The notes under the pieces were generated by a model. That model was not told the origin of the DNA. It was given only the letters and a program-made list of their open reading frames with translations, and searched no databases. This document shows, in pieces, positions 7,209 to 15,224 of a stretch of 22,014 nt of DNA (the stretch's first letter is position 1; the number at the start of each line of letters is the position of its first letter). Source of the DNA: Lachnospiraceae bacterium UBA3386 (GTDB taxonomy: Bacteria > Bacillota > Clostridia > Lachnospirales > Lachnospiraceae); assembly GCA_002358875.1 (NCBI GenBank), contig DEPS01000148.1, forward strand, positions 29,142-51,155, read 5' to 3'. Made by a program: the position numbers and the translations under genes.

Positions 7209-7919
7209 GTGAGCCTGGGGGACAAAATATCCGATGGTGTTCAGCGCATGCTCACCGGCTTTGCCGCGGGCGTCATGGTGGCGGCTTCTTTCTGGAGCCT
7301 TTTGCAGCCCGCGCTGGACGGCGCGGAGCACATGGGCAGGCTGTCCTTCATTCCCGCCGCTGTGGGCTTCCTGCTCGGTATTGGCTTTTTGCTGCTGCTG
7401 GACAACGTGACACCGCACATGCACATGGATGAGCAGTCAGAGGGTCCCAGGAGCAACCTGAAGCGCACGACCAAGCTGATCCTTGCCGTGACGCTCCACA
7501 ACATCCCGGAAGGCATGGCTGTAGGTGTGGTATATGCAGGCTGGATCGCCGGAGAAACGGGCATCAGCCGGGCGGCGGCCTTTGCGCTGGCGCTGGGTAT
7601 CGCACTTCAGAATTTCCCGGAGGGAGCTATCGTGTCCATGCCGCTCAGGGCGGCGGGCATGCCGAAGGCCAGGACCTTTGGGTACGGTGTCTTATCCGGC
7701 ATCGTAGAACCTGTTGCTTCATTGCTCACCATTGCAGCGGTCAGCGCCGTAGTTTCGGTTTTGCCATACCTGCTGGCCTTCGCTGCCGGTGCCATGATAT
7801 ACGTAGTGGTGGAGGAACTGATCCCGGAGATGTCCGAAGGCGAACACTCCAATGTTGGCACTGTGGCTTTCGCGCTGGGTTTTGTTCTGATGATGGTGCT
7901 GGATGTGGCACTGGGATAA
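7209..7919 (+). CDS. ZIP-family metal transporter, probably lacking transmembrane helix 1
   Basis: This is a 236-residue polytopic membrane protein of the ZIP (zinc/iron permease, ZupT-like) family. Helix 4 carries the signature HNIPEGMAVG and helix 5 carries LQNFPEGAIVS; together these supply the metal site that moves divalent cations such as Zn2+ or Fe2+ into the cytoplasm. The loop after helix 3 has PHMHMDE, a short His-rich metal-sensing loop. It starts at a GTG with GGAGG about 11 bases upstream and opens directly at VQRMLTGFAAGVMVAASFW, which in full-length relatives is helix 2. The usual 25-30-residue first helix is absent, and a stop (7200-7202) precedes the start in frame. It may be 5'-truncated by a past rearrangement or start unusually. 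Function is doubtful without helix 1. Confidence 0.8.
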   Translation: MSLGDKISDGVQRMLTGFAAGVMVAASFWSLLQPALDGAEHMGRLSFIPAAVGFLLGIGFLLLLDNVTPHMHMDEQSEGPRSNLKRTTKLILAVTLHNIPEGMAVGVVYAGWIAGETGISRAAAFALALGIALQNFPEGAIVSMPLRAAGMPKARTFGYGVLSGIVEPVASLLTIAAVSAVVSVLPYLLAFAAGAMIYVVVEELIPEMSEGEHSNVGTVAFALGFVLMMVLDVALG

Positions 7920-8162
7920 TTGACAGAGAAGAACTCGCTTACCTTTTTGATCAGATTGGCAAGCAGCGTCTCGCCACTATAGAAGGCTCATCTTTGTAAA
8001 GCCCGATTCTAAGAACCCATATAAGTTTATCGGTGCATTCAAGCCTGGAAGGATGAATCATCTTCGGCATACGTATGAGAGTAGAGCGACCGCCCTATGG
8101 TGTCCAGGCAGCGATCTCTTTTACAGTAGGGAGCAATCTGCTCCTTCAGCATATCGAAGATG
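7919..8162 (+). pseudogene. Possible degraded coding remnant of unknown family
   Basis: Two short frames join into protein-like sequence: one from 7919 reading DREELAYLFDQIGKQRLA to a stop at 7997, then an overlapping frame reading PDSKNPYKFIGAFKPGRMNH up to a stop near 8160. A single frameshift near 7985 would make them one chain. HLRHTYESRA looks like box II of tyrosine recombinases, but no box I or catalytic Tyr is present, so I do not assign a family. No start codon with a ribosome binding site is visible. Confidence 0.3.
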
Positions 8163-8253
8163 ATCTGAAAGACTTGTCAACTATGCCCGTCGGCTCTCAT
8201 ATAGGACAGCTGGATCTTTCTTTTTAAGGGCATAGCTTCCGGAACAGTTCTTG

Positions 8254-8589
8254 ATGAACTACAATTATGAATTCTTATATCGCATGAAATGCCGGCTGGC
8301 TCTGTTAAGAAGTGCCGCGAGATCAGAATCCGAATTAGAGGCAGAGAATATTACAGATGCATTGCTCTTCTATCTCTGCGGGGAGGAGTCAAGCGGTTAT
8401 CTGGAGATAATACGTGGGATGAAAGGATCTGCTGATGAAGAAGAGCCTGAACTGTTTGATGGCTGGCTCTACGCGATGCCGGATACGTTGGATGCTATTG
8501 CCTTTTTATATTCTGATCTCTATCTGGAAGCCAGCAATCCCTTCCATTTCGATCACTGGAATGAACAGCCGCATGCAAAAGACAATTGA
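8254..8589 (+). CDS. Hypothetical acidic protein (111 residues)
   Basis: This is an open frame from the ATG at 8254 (a TTG precedes it) to 8589. The protein is acidic and helical, with FYLCGEESSGYLEII in the middle and a Trp/Phe/His-rich end (NPFHFDHWNEQPH). There is no signal peptide, membrane segment or recognisable motif. The ribosome binding site is poor (only GGAA about 12 bases upstream), and the upstream sequence looks degraded, so this may be the surviving 3' part of a longer gene. A 15-bp inverted repeat follows its stop. The family was not recognised. Confidence 0.5.
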   Translation: MNYNYEFLYRMKCRLALLRSAARSESELEAENITDALLFYLCGEESSGYLEIIRGMKGSADEEEPELFDGWLYAMPDTLDAIAFLYSDLYLEASNPFHFDHWNEQPHAKDN

Positions 8590-8604
8590 ACTGACCATTT
8601 TAAA

Positions 8605-8644
8605 GGGCTGAAAGGTGTAACAAAAAAAGTACACCTTTCAGTCC
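8605..8644. repeat. Inverted repeat, possible terminator
   Basis: CTGAAAGGTGTA (8608-8619) pairs perfectly with TACACCTTTCAG (8630-8641), extended by three more bases with one G-T pair, around an A-rich loop. It lies 15 bases after the hypothetical gene. No T-run follows, so termination is uncertain; it may also relate to the end of the neighbouring insertion sequence. Confidence 0.6.
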
Positions 8645-8830
8645 TCTCAATATATCCTTAAAAAATGTGTTCAGCAGTTGAAAAGAAAAACTGTCTGCCG
8701 AACAGAAAGAAAACTATCCCTCTCATGGACAAAAATCTTTCCTTTCGGGAGACAGAAAGCTGGCCGGAAATAAGAATAAAGGAATAAGAATAATAGAATT
8801 AATAAATAATGAATGCTCAATAAGTGGCTG
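8645..8830. other. Gene-free stretch beside the truncated insertion sequence
   Basis: There is no supported gene here. The stretch is A/T-rich and probably contains the 3' non-coding end of the insertion sequence whose transposase ends at 8831. The terminal inverted repeat cannot be fixed because the other end of the element is missing. Confidence 0.4.
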
Positions 8831-10041
8831 TTAAGCCGCCTTACGATAATCCCAGTGATTATGCGGAATAAACAGCAGGATCCCTGCCCTTGTTCCGCAA
8901 TTGTACCTTGAAAATTCCAGAGCTGTTTTTTGGCACAAAAAGGCTTTCGCCAGTTTGTCGATGTTCATCGCTATGATCGAGAGCGCAATCGAACTTCGTG
9001 TAGTTCCTTCGAGCCTGGTCCTGATCAGCCCCATGCCGAAGCTCCGCTTCGAAAGGCTGAATGCACGCTCTACCTCTACACGATCCGCGTTATCGATGTA
9101 TTCAGTTCTTTTATCGACTGAAGGATCTTTTTTAGGTCTCCCCAGGGAAGAGCCTGACAGACGGATCCCTTTTGACTTGCAGTACTGCAGATTTTCCCTG
9201 TTCCGGTAGATCTTATACGCCAGGACTCTTTCAGGATAATGACCTTCTCTCTGATAATACCTTTCGATGACATCCTTAAGGATCTCACTTTCGTTATAGG
9301 CCTCGAAAGAGAGTTTTTCGATACGTCCCAGACCGTCCACGATGCTCAGATCCAGCTTTGCTCCGAACTCGACATCTGCTGCGGCTTTTCCGCGGATGAT
9401 AGGGCGGATAAACGGCTGGCTGATGCTAACGATCCTGTGCAGCACCGTATGTGTCCTGTTATCGTACATGTACTTCTGCTGTTCGTAGACCTTCTCAATG
9501 ATCTCTATCAGAGCCTTTTGTTTGTCATCTGCCTCATAACCGTAATCAGCGAACCAGCGGATGTAGTCAATGTCTCTTTTGATATATGGCAGCTGCTTTT
9601 TTATCGCATTCCGGATCTTTTTCAGGGTCCTTTTCCGGCTTCTCGCGAAGTTCAGATAATCCTTGCGGGCATTCCTCCTGTACATCCTGGGCCGGTACAG
9701 GTTATGCATGTAGCAGATGCTGCAGATGATATCCTCCAGCTTTTCCCTGCCTTCATTCAGGATGTTTACATCCTGGGGGAAACGGATGTTCTGCGGTGCA
9801 CACGTGGCATCTGCGATCAGGGTCCCCCAGTTCTCACACGGCTTCTCTTTGGAAGGACTTTCTGAATCTTCATCAGAAGCTGAGGGTTTCTCTGAAGGTT
9901 TTCCTCCCTTCGGCGGCGGATCAGTAGGTTTGTTGAATTCAATGATTATCTCGTTGATCTCAGCGAGGACTTTTTCGTTCAGCCTCTTTCTGAATTCCAC
10001 CAGGAGCGACGGGACAAACGGTTGTTCCGGTTCGAGAAGAT
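8831..10041 (-). pseudogene. IS1182/IS5-type DDE transposase, 5'-truncated and probably inactive
   Basis: Read on the minus strand, homology begins at about 10039 with EPEQPFVPSLLVEFRKRLNE, matching the middle of the N-terminal region of IS1182-like transposases. The first roughly 90 residues are absent, and the open frame beyond 10041 (to 10192) is antisense to another gene. A long Glu/Lys/Pro-rich linker and ADATCAPQNI, with the first catalytic Asp, follow. Next come RGKAAADVEFGAKLDLS and the segment VLAYKIYRNREN, where relatives carry Asp (VLxDxIYRTREN) but this copy has Tyr (codon TAT). The VEVERAFSLSKRSFG segment supplies the final Glu. The missing 5' end and Asp-to-Tyr change suggest an inactive copy. 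It inserted or decayed beside the small-gene cluster starting at 10056. Confidence 0.85.
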
Positions 10042-10055
10042 AATCGGAGGTCACC

Positions 10056-10244
10056 ATGAAGCAGATATCAAATAAGGAATATGAGAAGTACCAGCAATAC
10101 CAGACCGACAAGCTGCACGGTCGGATACTGACACCGGACGGGCTGCGCGTCATCTGTGCTGGGTTCGATAATGATCCGGAGAAGATCGGCATTCACATGC
10201 TGGAGATGCTGGCCAAGTTCAGGAATGAAGGGATCGTAGACTAA
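10056..10244 (+). CDS. Small conserved hypothetical protein (62 residues)
   Basis: GGAGG at 10043-10047 precedes the ATG by eight bases. The 62-residue product is charged and helical: an N-terminal KQISNKEYEKYQQYQTDKLH helix, a middle RILTPDGLRVICAGFDNDPE, and a short C-terminal helix. There is no membrane segment or catalytic motif. It is read opposite the open but unconserved extension of the transposase frame, and the ribosome binding site sits at the insertion-sequence junction. Another small gene follows 26 bases after its stop, suggesting a shared transcript. I do not recognise its function. Confidence 0.65.
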   Translation: MKQISNKEYEKYQQYQTDKLHGRILTPDGLRVICAGFDNDPEKIGIHMLEMLAKFRNEGIVD

Positions 10245-10270
10245 ACCGGGATTTGCGGAGGAAAAAACGA

Positions 10271-10633
10271 ATGGAAAACAAAACGGTTTCCGTCGGACGA
10301 TGGCAATATTCTGAGCCTGCTTTCGAAGCCGATGAAAACGGTCATATCGTTATTTGTTCAAAATCATCTGTTGCTCCCGCGGAGTTTTTTGAATGGGGTA
10401 TCGATGCCGAAAAACGTCCTTTTGAACGATACAGATGGTGCGAAAACGATTTTTACGAGGAAGCCAACTATGATAAAACAATTTCAAAAGAAGAACTGAC
10501 AAAGCAAATTGAAGATATTGCCTCTATTTTGAAAGACCACGGTTTTGACGCCGCTTTTCCCTGCGCGGATGATTTTTTCGTTAACCCCATGGACTTCAAA
10601 GAATTCTTGAAGTATAATAAATTATCAGTTTAG
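10271..10633 (+). CDS. Hypothetical protein (120 residues)
   Basis: GGAGG at 10256-10260 supports the ATG at 10271 rather than the upstream in-frame TTG at 10253. The 120-residue acidic protein is rich in aromatic and acidic residues: VGRWQYSEPAFEADENGHI, then FEWGIDAEKRPFERYRWCEND, a helical middle (EELTKQIEDIASILKDHGFD) and a DFKEFLKYNKL end. It is probably soluble and cytoplasmic. It sits between two other small genes with short spacers, suggesting an operon. No domain is recognised. Immunity-type or phage-derived small proteins can look like this, but nothing in the sequence proves it. Confidence 0.65.
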   Translation: MENKTVSVGRWQYSEPAFEADENGHIVICSKSSVAPAEFFEWGIDAEKRPFERYRWCENDFYEEANYDKTISKEELTKQIEDIASILKDHGFDAAFPCADDFFVNPMDFKEFLKYNKLSV

Positions 10634-10661
10634 ATAATTTATTGCAAACGAGGTGAACCGA

Positions 10662-10883
10662 ATGTTGATCAACAACGTTGAGGTAGACGTAAAGACCAAA
10701 TTCATCGAAAACCAGACCACGCAGTTGAAAATTGCCGAAGCAGTCGGCAGACCCGCGTCTTACGTGAACCGGTTGATCAAAAAACCGGGCGGGATCGTAA
10801 ACAAAACCTTTATTCAGATGATGGAAGCGCTCGGCTATGACGTTGAGTTGAGATATATCAAGCGCGAAGAAAAAACCAAATGA
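10662..10883 (+). CDS. Small helix-turn-helix DNA-binding protein
   Basis: GAGGTG lies seven bases before the ATG at 10662; an in-frame GTG at 10653 overlaps that site and is less likely. The 73-residue product contains a compact XRE/Cro-like helix-turn-helix: TTQLKIAEAVGRPASYVNRLIKK spans the two helices (residues about 19-41), followed by TFIQMMEALGYDVELRYIKR. The last motif is typical of the fourth helix and strand of small Cro-like repressors and of antitoxin-type regulators. The family binds DNA as dimers. It is the third gene of a tight cluster (28 bases after the previous stop), so it may regulate that cluster. Confidence 0.75.
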   Translation: MLINNVEVDVKTKFIENQTTQLKIAEAVGRPASYVNRLIKKPGGIVNKTFIQMMEALGYDVELRYIKREEKTK

Positions 10884-10911
10884 TCGCTATGCCGTAAAGT
10901 AAAAAACAGTC

Positions 10912-11245
10912 GTGATCATAACGGTCTTCAGCATGTTCGTAGTATTGCTTCTCGTGCTCGGAACGCTCTGGTGGGGCAAAGCACAAAATACAATACGGAT
11001 ACGGCTGTGCGGACGGTTAGGAACTGTATCTTAATAACTTGCACATTTCACTTGCCCGTTTGCCCGTGAACTGTGTCAAAAAGCCTCGCCGTAGCCCGCT
11101 ACGACTGCGTTTTTTTCCTTGTTCACGGGCAAACGTTCTGCGCGAAATGGACAAGTTATTTACGTACAGTTCCTTAGTGAGCTATTTTAATAAGAGCCGG
11201 ATCCGGAAAAGATTGTTTCAGAATTGCATTGAGCCGGCGCTTTGA
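10912..11245 (+). pseudogene. Small membrane protein ORF split by a MITE
   Basis: From GTG 10912 (or ATG 10933) a hydrophobic segment is encoded (IITVFSMFVVLLLVLGTLWW), then a basic stretch up to the TTA at 11017. The 154-bp element interrupts the frame. Deleting 11020-11173 plus one flanking TTA rejoins the frame to SYFNKSRIRKRLFQNCIEPA and a stop at 11243-11245. The rebuilt product is about 58 residues from GTG: one transmembrane helix and a basic cytoplasmic tail. No ribosome binding site is convincing. The rejoining is seen directly; whether the ancestral frame was expressed is inference. Confidence 0.6.
11020..11173 (+). mobile_element. 154-bp palindromic MITE-like element, left copy, TTA target duplication
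   Basis: Ends are GGAACTGTA and TACAGTTCC, flanked by TTA on each side (11017-11019 and 11174-11176). The element is nearly symmetric about its centre at 11096.5: CGTAGC/GCTACG at the apex (11090-11095 and 11098-11103), a 15-bp arm CGTTTGCCCGTGAAC (11057-11071) against its complement at 11121-11135, and ends with matching TAATAACTTG and CATTTC blocks. It carries no transposase and is identical, in reverse complement, to 17938-18091. A three-base TTA duplication fits the IS5 group, but the parent element is not identified. Confidence 0.9.
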
Positions 11246-11274
11246 TAATCTTAGAATAAAGGCGATTGCGTATT

Positions 11275-13815
11275 ATGAAGAAAATAGGAATAATCATCAT
11301 CAACGTTCTCATTATGATCGCGATCCTTGTTTTCGTTGCGGTCTATACTGTGTTCGAAAACAGGAACAATCAGCAAAGGCAGACCGAGCATTTTGAAAAC
11401 ACCACGACCGCAATGGAACACATTACCGAAAACTATCTTGAAGGTGAACAGCGCATTTGCGACGTCTGGGCGCGTTATATCAACAGCAGAGAAATGTCTA
11501 TGGAAGAAGCGGTTGCCTTTATTCGCATTTCACACGTGCTTCCGAACGCGTCCGCCCATCTGATTTATCTTGACATCAAAAAGGGATTATCGACGCGGCC
11601 TCATCTCAGCACGTCCGAAGAATACGCCGTATCTTACGACGCAATGGATTTTATGAACGATACGTCGTGGATATCGGAGATCGGCACGTCAATAAATATT
11701 TCGCGCGCCTATACCAATCCAATGAACGGCGAACAATCTCTTGCTTTCTGCAACAGGATCATGCTCCGCGATCCCGACGACGGCACCATGAAAGCTGCCG
11801 TTTTGCTTCGCGTGCTGCCGATATCCGAGCTGGAACAGAAGTGGATATTCCCGCAGGAGGAATTCGAGAACGCGGAAATCACTCTGATCGATTATGACGG
11901 CGACTATATTATAAAAAACAAAACGCTGAAGAATTCAAACTTCTTTGAATTTTACAAATCATACAACGTTTCCGATCCGGCTCTTCTCGACAGGCTTCAT
12001 ACAAATATGACGTCCTCCACGGGATCGTTTACGATGCTCAACTCAAGGGGAAAAGAAATGCTCCTTGCCTATACTCCGGTGGCGGATACGCTGGGGTGGA
12101 CGTTGCTTGGTCTGCTTCCCGCTTCGGATCTGAACGCGAACACGGAGAACTGGCTTCTGATCGGCGTCATTTCCGCCGGGCTGCTCGTGATGTTCATTAT
12201 AGATTTGCTCTTCGTTCAGCAATTCAATAAAAAACTGCGGAAAGCGGCAATGGAAGCGGATTCCGCAAACAAAGCAAAAACAGATTTCCTTTCAACCATG
12301 TCGCACGATATCCGTACTCCGATGAACGCGATCATCGGTCTTACGGCGATAGCGCAAAAAAATCTCAACGATATAGAGTCAACGGGGGAAAACCTCCGCA
12401 AAATCAGTCTTGCCGGCAACCACTTGCTGACGCTTATCAACGATATTCTGGATATCTCGAAAGTGGAAAGCGGAAAGTTGAATTTATCGCCGGTGACGTT
12501 TTCCGTGGTTGAAACGGTGGAAAATCTCGTCAACCTGTCTCAGCCGATGGTAAAAGAAAAGAATATAGATTTCAATTTCCGCGTCCATCGAATGGAAAAA
12601 GAGTATCTGTACGCGGATCAACTCAGGTTGAATCAAATATATATCAATATCCTTTCAAACTCCGTCAAATACACGGAACCCGGCGGCAGCGTCAGCGTGG
12701 ATATTATGGAGGACGAAAGTCCGGTCGCCGGTTGTGTGAGGATGACCTATCGTGTATCAGACACCGGTATCGGTATGAGTCCGGAGTTCATGGAAAGGAT
12801 GTTCCAGCCGTTTTCCCGCCAGACGGACAGCCGCGTGAACAGTATCCAGGGGACCGGGCTCGGTCTCGCCATCACGAAAAAGATGGTCGATCTGATGGGC
12901 GGAACGATAGAGTGCCAGAGCGAGCAAGGCAAAGGAACGACGTTTACCGTCGTCATAGATATACCGGTATCTGACAGACAAAGAGACAATATGCAGCTCG
13001 ATCCGATCGACGTTCTGGTCGTCGACGATGATGAAGTGATGCTTCAGACGACGACGGATATGCTTGAATCCTTGGGCGTTACCGCGGAATGCGCGAAGAG
13101 CGGCAGCGACGCGATCGGGATGATTTCCGCTCGCCACTGTGAAGGACGGGACTACGGCGTCATTATTCTCGACTGGAAGATGCCCGATATGAACGGGATC
13201 GACACGGTGCGCCGTATCCGGTCGGAAATAGACGAAAAGATCCCCGCTCTACTGATGTCCGCCTACGACAGATCGGACATCGAAGACGAGGCGAAAAAGG
13301 CGGGAGCCAACGGCTTTGTCAGCAAGCCCCTTTTCCGATCCACGCTTTATGATAAAATCAGCCAACTCGTGGGAAGAGAGGTAAAATCAGTCGAACCGGA
13401 GGACGATTACTCGGATCTCGAAGGAGTGCACGTCCTCGTGGCGGAGGATTACGATATCAACTGGGAGGTCATTCAGGCAACGCTCGGTATGTTCGGCATT
13501 ACCGCGGATCGTGCGGAAAACGGCCGCGTTTGCGTTGATATGATGAGAAACGCCGAGGAAGGAAGTTACACGCTTGTTTTCATGGATGTGCAAATGCCCG
13601 AAATGAACGGTCTTGACGCCACAAGAGCGATCCGCAAACTGGATAACCCGTGGGCCGCGTCGATACCCATCATCGCGATGACGGCGGACGCGTTTTCCGA
13701 AAACATAACCGAATGTCTGAACGCGGGTATGGACGGGCATATCGCCAAGCCCGTGGATGTTAAACTTGTAATCAAAGAAATTCGCAAAATAAAAGAGAGG
13801 AGGAACAAACAATGA
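11275..13815 (+). CDS. Hybrid sensor histidine kinase with two receiver domains
   Basis: This is an 846-residue membrane protein. I chose the ATG at 11275 (AAAGG 12 bases upstream); an in-frame TTG at 11266 is an alternative. Order: transmembrane helix 1 (about residues 4-24), an extracellular Cache-like sensor region (about 30-290), and transmembrane helix 2 (293-315). The HisKA domain has the phospho-accepting His344 in FLSTMSHDIRTPMN. The ATPase domain has the N box (INILSNSVKYT), the G1 box DTGIGM and the G2 box GTGLGLAI. REC1 has acidic Asp584/585, phospho-acceptor Asp633 (LDWKMPDMNG) and Lys684. REC2 has Glu724/Asp725, Asp771 (MDVQMPEMNG) and Lys825. All catalytic residues are present. 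Its stop overlaps the ATG of the solute-binding lipoprotein gene (ATGA). It is probably the input of the four-gene relay; the ligand is unknown. Confidence 0.93.
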   Translation: MKKIGIIIINVLIMIAILVFVAVYTVFENRNNQQRQTEHFENTTTAMEHITENYLEGEQRICDVWARYINSREMSMEEAVAFIRISHVLPNASAHLIYLDIKKGLSTRPHLSTSEEYAVSYDAMDFMNDTSWISEIGTSINISRAYTNPMNGEQSLAFCNRIMLRDPDDGTMKAAVLLRVLPISELEQKWIFPQEEFENAEITLIDYDGDYIIKNKTLKNSNFFEFYKSYNVSDPALLDRLHTNMTSSTGSFTMLNSRGKEMLLAYTPVADTLGWTLLGLLPASDLNANTENWLLIGVISAGLLVMFIIDLLFVQQFNKKLRKAAMEADSANKAKTDFLSTMSHDIRTPMNAIIGLTAIAQKNLNDIESTGENLRKISLAGNHLLTLINDILDISKVESGKLNLSPVTFSVVETVENLVNLSQPMVKEKNIDFNFRVHRMEKEYLYADQLRLNQIYINILSNSVKYTEPGGSVSVDIMEDESPVAGCVRMTYRVSDTGIGMSPEFMERMFQPFSRQTDSRVNSIQGTGLGLAITKKMVDLMGGTIECQSEQGKGTTFTVVIDIPVSDRQRDNMQLDPIDVLVVDDDEVMLQTTTDMLESLGVTAECAKSGSDAIGMISARHCEGRDYGVIILDWKMPDMNGIDTVRRIRSEIDEKIPALLMSAYDRSDIEDEAKKAGANGFVSKPLFRSTLYDKISQLVGREVKSVEPEDDYSDLEGVHVLVAEDYDINWEVIQATLGMFGITADRAENGRVCVDMMRNAEEGSYTLVFMDVQMPEMNGLDATRAIRKLDNPWAASIPIIAMTADAFSENITECLNAGMDGHIAKPVDVKLVIKEIRKIKERRNKQ

Positions 13816-15104
13816 AAAAAATCTTCATTATTTTCATGGTGGCGCTCATGATCCTCGGATTGGCGTCGTGCAATTCCGGGAATCAGGAGGAAAAAGAGGA
13901 AAGCTTCGCGCCTAAACTTGACCAATCCACCGTTTGTAAAATCAGTATAGTGGGTAATTACAGCAATTTCGAGGCTCTTGAGGCTGAGTTTGACCGTTTC
14001 AAGGAGTATTACCCGAACGTCGAAATGAGCTACACGAAAATCGACGGCGATTACAACAACATGATCGCTACCGTCCTTAAGGGGAACGATGCGCCGAACA
14101 TTTTCTTTTCGTCCAAAGCGATGATCGGCAACTCGGCGTACGATGAGGTTTTCGCACAAATGGAAAACCTTGCCGACGCGTCTCTCGGATTGAATCTCGA
14201 TTGCATCCGGCCCGGTCTTATGAACCGCGATTCTCAGGGGCGCGTTCTGATGGTCCCGATTTTTTCCACGTCATACGGGATGCTGGTCAATAACAGTCTG
14301 TTTGAAAAAGAAGGACTCAAGGTGCCGACGACGTTGCAGGAACTTTTGACCGTATGCGAGTCTTTTAAAGAAAAAGGATACGAAAGCCCGATGATGGGAT
14401 ACAGCGCAAAGTCGAACGGCAGCTTGATGAATACCGTCGCTTATCCGATTTTTGCGGGGACGCTTGCTGAGCATCCGGAGGCGGTTGCTCTCGCCAACAA
14501 GTGTGATCCCGCGGCGGGCGAATATATGCGTCCGGCACTCGAAACGCTCTCTCAATTGATCGATAAAGGATGCGTCAATCTGGAGAAATGCGCTGAAATC
14601 GGTGATAATTACACTGCCGTCATACTGCGGTTCTTCGAGGGAGACGTCCCGATGATGATCTGCACCGGCGACACGGTATCCGGCACGGGCAAACGCGAAA
14701 GCCAGTCGGAAGCCTTTAAGGCACACCCGTTTTCATATTCGTTTGCTCCGATCCCGACGACCGACAAGGGCGGATACTTCCTTGACAGTCCTTCGATTCA
14801 TTTTTCGGTCAACAAATACTGCAACAATCTGGACATGACGAATGAGTTTATACGCTTCCTCATTTCGAATACGGAACTGAATCAGATGGCGTCGCTCAAA
14901 CGTCTGATCACGCCGTCGAAGGATCTGTCTTTCGATAAGGTATACGCTCCCATCGCCGGAGTCGCGCCGGACCTTGTCATCTCGCCGACCGCGCTCGGTA
15001 TCGAGGATACGCTTTTCTCTCAAATCCAAAGCGCCTCTTATCAGGTCGGAAACGGAACCCTGACGATTGATGAAGCTGTGGCAAAATACGGAAGTTTTGA
15101 ATGA
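13812..15104 (+). CDS. Extracellular solute-binding lipoprotein, orphan (no ABC transporter)
   Basis: This is a 430-residue family-1-type solute-binding protein. It has a lipoprotein signal peptide (MKKIFIIFMVALMILGLASC) whose lipobox puts the lipidated Cys at residue 20, followed by a charged linker. A typical two-lobe fold follows: VCKISIVGNYSNFEALEAEF, a FFSSKAMIG hinge-type segment, and FSTSYGMLVNNSLFEKEGLKVPTT, the family signature for sugar-type binding proteins. GAGGAGG lies upstream, and the ATG overlaps the kinase stop, so the two are translationally coupled. No permease or ATPase genes are nearby; the next gene is a cyclic-di-GMP enzyme. I infer a sensory rather than transport role, delivering ligand to the kinase's extracellular domain. 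The ligand cannot be named; carbohydrate is the usual family choice. Confidence 0.88.
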   Translation: MKKIFIIFMVALMILGLASCNSGNQEEKEESFAPKLDQSTVCKISIVGNYSNFEALEAEFDRFKEYYPNVEMSYTKIDGDYNNMIATVLKGNDAPNIFFSSKAMIGNSAYDEVFAQMENLADASLGLNLDCIRPGLMNRDSQGRVLMVPIFSTSYGMLVNNSLFEKEGLKVPTTLQELLTVCESFKEKGYESPMMGYSAKSNGSLMNTVAYPIFAGTLAEHPEAVALANKCDPAAGEYMRPALETLSQLIDKGCVNLEKCAEIGDNYTAVILRFFEGDVPMMICTGDTVSGTGKRESQSEAFKAHPFSYSFAPIPTTDKGGYFLDSPSIHFSVNKYCNNLDMTNEFIRFLISNTELNQMASLKRLITPSKDLSFDKVYAPIAGVAPDLVISPTALGIEDTLFSQIQSASYQVGNGTLTIDEAVAKYGSFE

Positions 15105-15224
15105 GTGAGATAATAACGGTAATAACCGCCGAATTTCAAAACAACAATAAAACCGAATTGTGAAGGTTGCGGAAGACAAAGAGTAAGTGTGAGGCTTCGC
15201 GTATGCGGCACGGAGGAAAACTAC

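Noticed and set aside
8062..8091. HLRHTYESRA resembling box II of tyrosine recombinases
   Set aside because: There is no box I Arg context, no catalytic Tyr and no adjoining integrase sequence; a ten-residue match can occur by chance.
9239..9865. Open frame of 208 codons on the plus strand inside the transposase
   Set aside because: It lies wholly opposite the conserved transposase frame and has no family resemblance or convincing start signal.
11039..11245. Open frame running through the left MITE (start MHISLARLPVN)
   Set aside because: Most of it is element sequence with a matching copy in the right MITE, and its last part is only the tail of the interrupted small membrane ORF.
13566..14159. 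Minus-strand open frame across the kinase/solute-binding protein boundary
   Set aside because: It is antisense to two well-supported overlapping genes and has no protein-family pattern.
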